Below are positions 5,092 to 5,162 of a DNA stretch of 5,162 nt, piece by piece (the stretch's first letter is position 1; the number at the start of each line of letters is the position of its first letter). The notes under the pieces were generated by a model. It worked only from the letters and a program-made list of their open reading frames with translations, had not been told where the DNA came from and made no database searches. Source of the DNA: HXMU1420-2 sp040830545. Lineage in GTDB: Bacteria > Pseudomonadota > Alphaproteobacteria > Rhodobacterales > Rhodobacteraceae. Position numbers and translations under genes: made by a program. The stretch is taken from contig JBFOMB010000191.1 in the NCBI GenBank assembly GCA_040830545.1, positions 1 to 5,162 of the forward strand, in the 5' to 3' direction.

Positions 5092-5162
5092 ATGCGAAAG
5101 AGCCGTTTCACGGAAGCCCAGATCATTGGGATGATCAAAGAACAGGAAGCTGGGATGCCAAC
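5092..5162 (+). CDS. IS3-family transposase OrfA (helix-turn-helix subunit), N-terminal part only
   Basis: The first 23 codons (MRKSRFTEAQIIGMIKEQEA then GMP) match the start of IS3-family OrfA proteins of the IS407-like group, whose N-terminus typically reads KKSRFTEEQII-x-x-LKE-x-EAG. This region is the first helix of the DNA-binding helix-turn-helix domain that recognises the element's ends. In intact elements, OrfA is followed by an overlapping OrfB with the DDE catalytic domain, and the active OrfAB is made by -1 frameshifting; both lie outside the window. AAGGAG (5079-5084), 7 bases before the ATG, supports the start. Whether the element is intact cannot be judged. Confidence 0.9.
   Translation, partial: MRKSRFTEAQIIGMIKEQEAGMP

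Larger units (their letters stand above)
5024..5162 (+). mobile_element. Left end of an IS3-family insertion sequence, continues past the window
   Basis: The sequence TGACCTGCCCCCCGAAAC starting at 5024 has the TG start and C-run that I associate with terminal inverted repeats of IS3-family elements of the IS407-like group. It precedes an IS3-type orfA by 68 bp, the normal distance. The coding frame on the other strand ends at this border, supporting an insertion. The bases just outside (5020-5023, TTGG) would be the left copy of a 4-bp target duplication, but the right end is not in the window. The border could be off by several bases. Confidence 0.7.

Noticed and set aside
1..5162. tRNA, rRNA, CRISPR array, riboswitch, LexA box or phage attachment site
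   Set aside because: None was seen by eye on either strand. The only tandem-like repeats are the two copies at 4690 and 4723, too few and too structured for a CRISPR array.

Overview
The window looks like a stretch of an alphaproteobacterial chromosome, most likely Rhodobacteraceae (Roseobacter/Rhodobacter group). This is inferred from the GC-rich third codon positions, the TAXI-type TRAP transporter next to a divergent MarR regulator, and a short (105 aa) HPF/RaiA protein of the kind common in that family. It has not been confirmed by any search.

Layout, left to right. Bases 1-3117 (minus strand) are a TRAP transporter operon of the TAXI class. The promoter-proximal gene encodes the periplasmic solute-binding protein (2068-3117). 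After it come a perfect 12-bp stem-loop (2016-2042) and the fused small-plus-large membrane permease (1-1988), which runs off the left edge. The 119-bp divergent gap 3118-3236 holds a 20-bp dyad that is a good candidate operator for the MarR-family regulator encoded on the other strand (3237-3770). The regulator gene meets the ribosome-hibernation gene (3761-4078, minus) tail to tail. The two reading frames overlap by 10 bp inside a single terminator hairpin. A 339-bp divergent intergenic region (4079-4417) separates the hibernation gene from a CspA-family cold-shock gene (4418-4624, plus), which ends in a clear intrinsic terminator.

The right end is accessory DNA. A repeat-rich segment (4680-4753) has two 13-bp direct copies nested in inverted repeats and resembles a multi-site transposon terminus. 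Next comes a minus-strand gene fragment (4744 to about 5023) with normal coding character but no recognised family. The fragment appears to be cut by the left end of an IS3-family insertion sequence (about 5024 onward), whose orfA starts at 5092 and leaves the window.

How the parts work together: the binding protein would capture an unidentified, probably organic-acid-like, ligand in the periplasm and deliver it to the ion-gradient-driven permease. The MarR protein is well placed to control the operon in response to that ligand or a derivative. The hairpin between binding protein and permease could set an excess of binding protein over permease. HPF and Csp are both stress or growth-arrest proteins acting on ribosomes and RNA, and they are transcribed divergently. 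No convincing new defence or biosynthetic system is visible. The most unusual content is the regulatory and repeat architecture and the unidentified interrupted gene.
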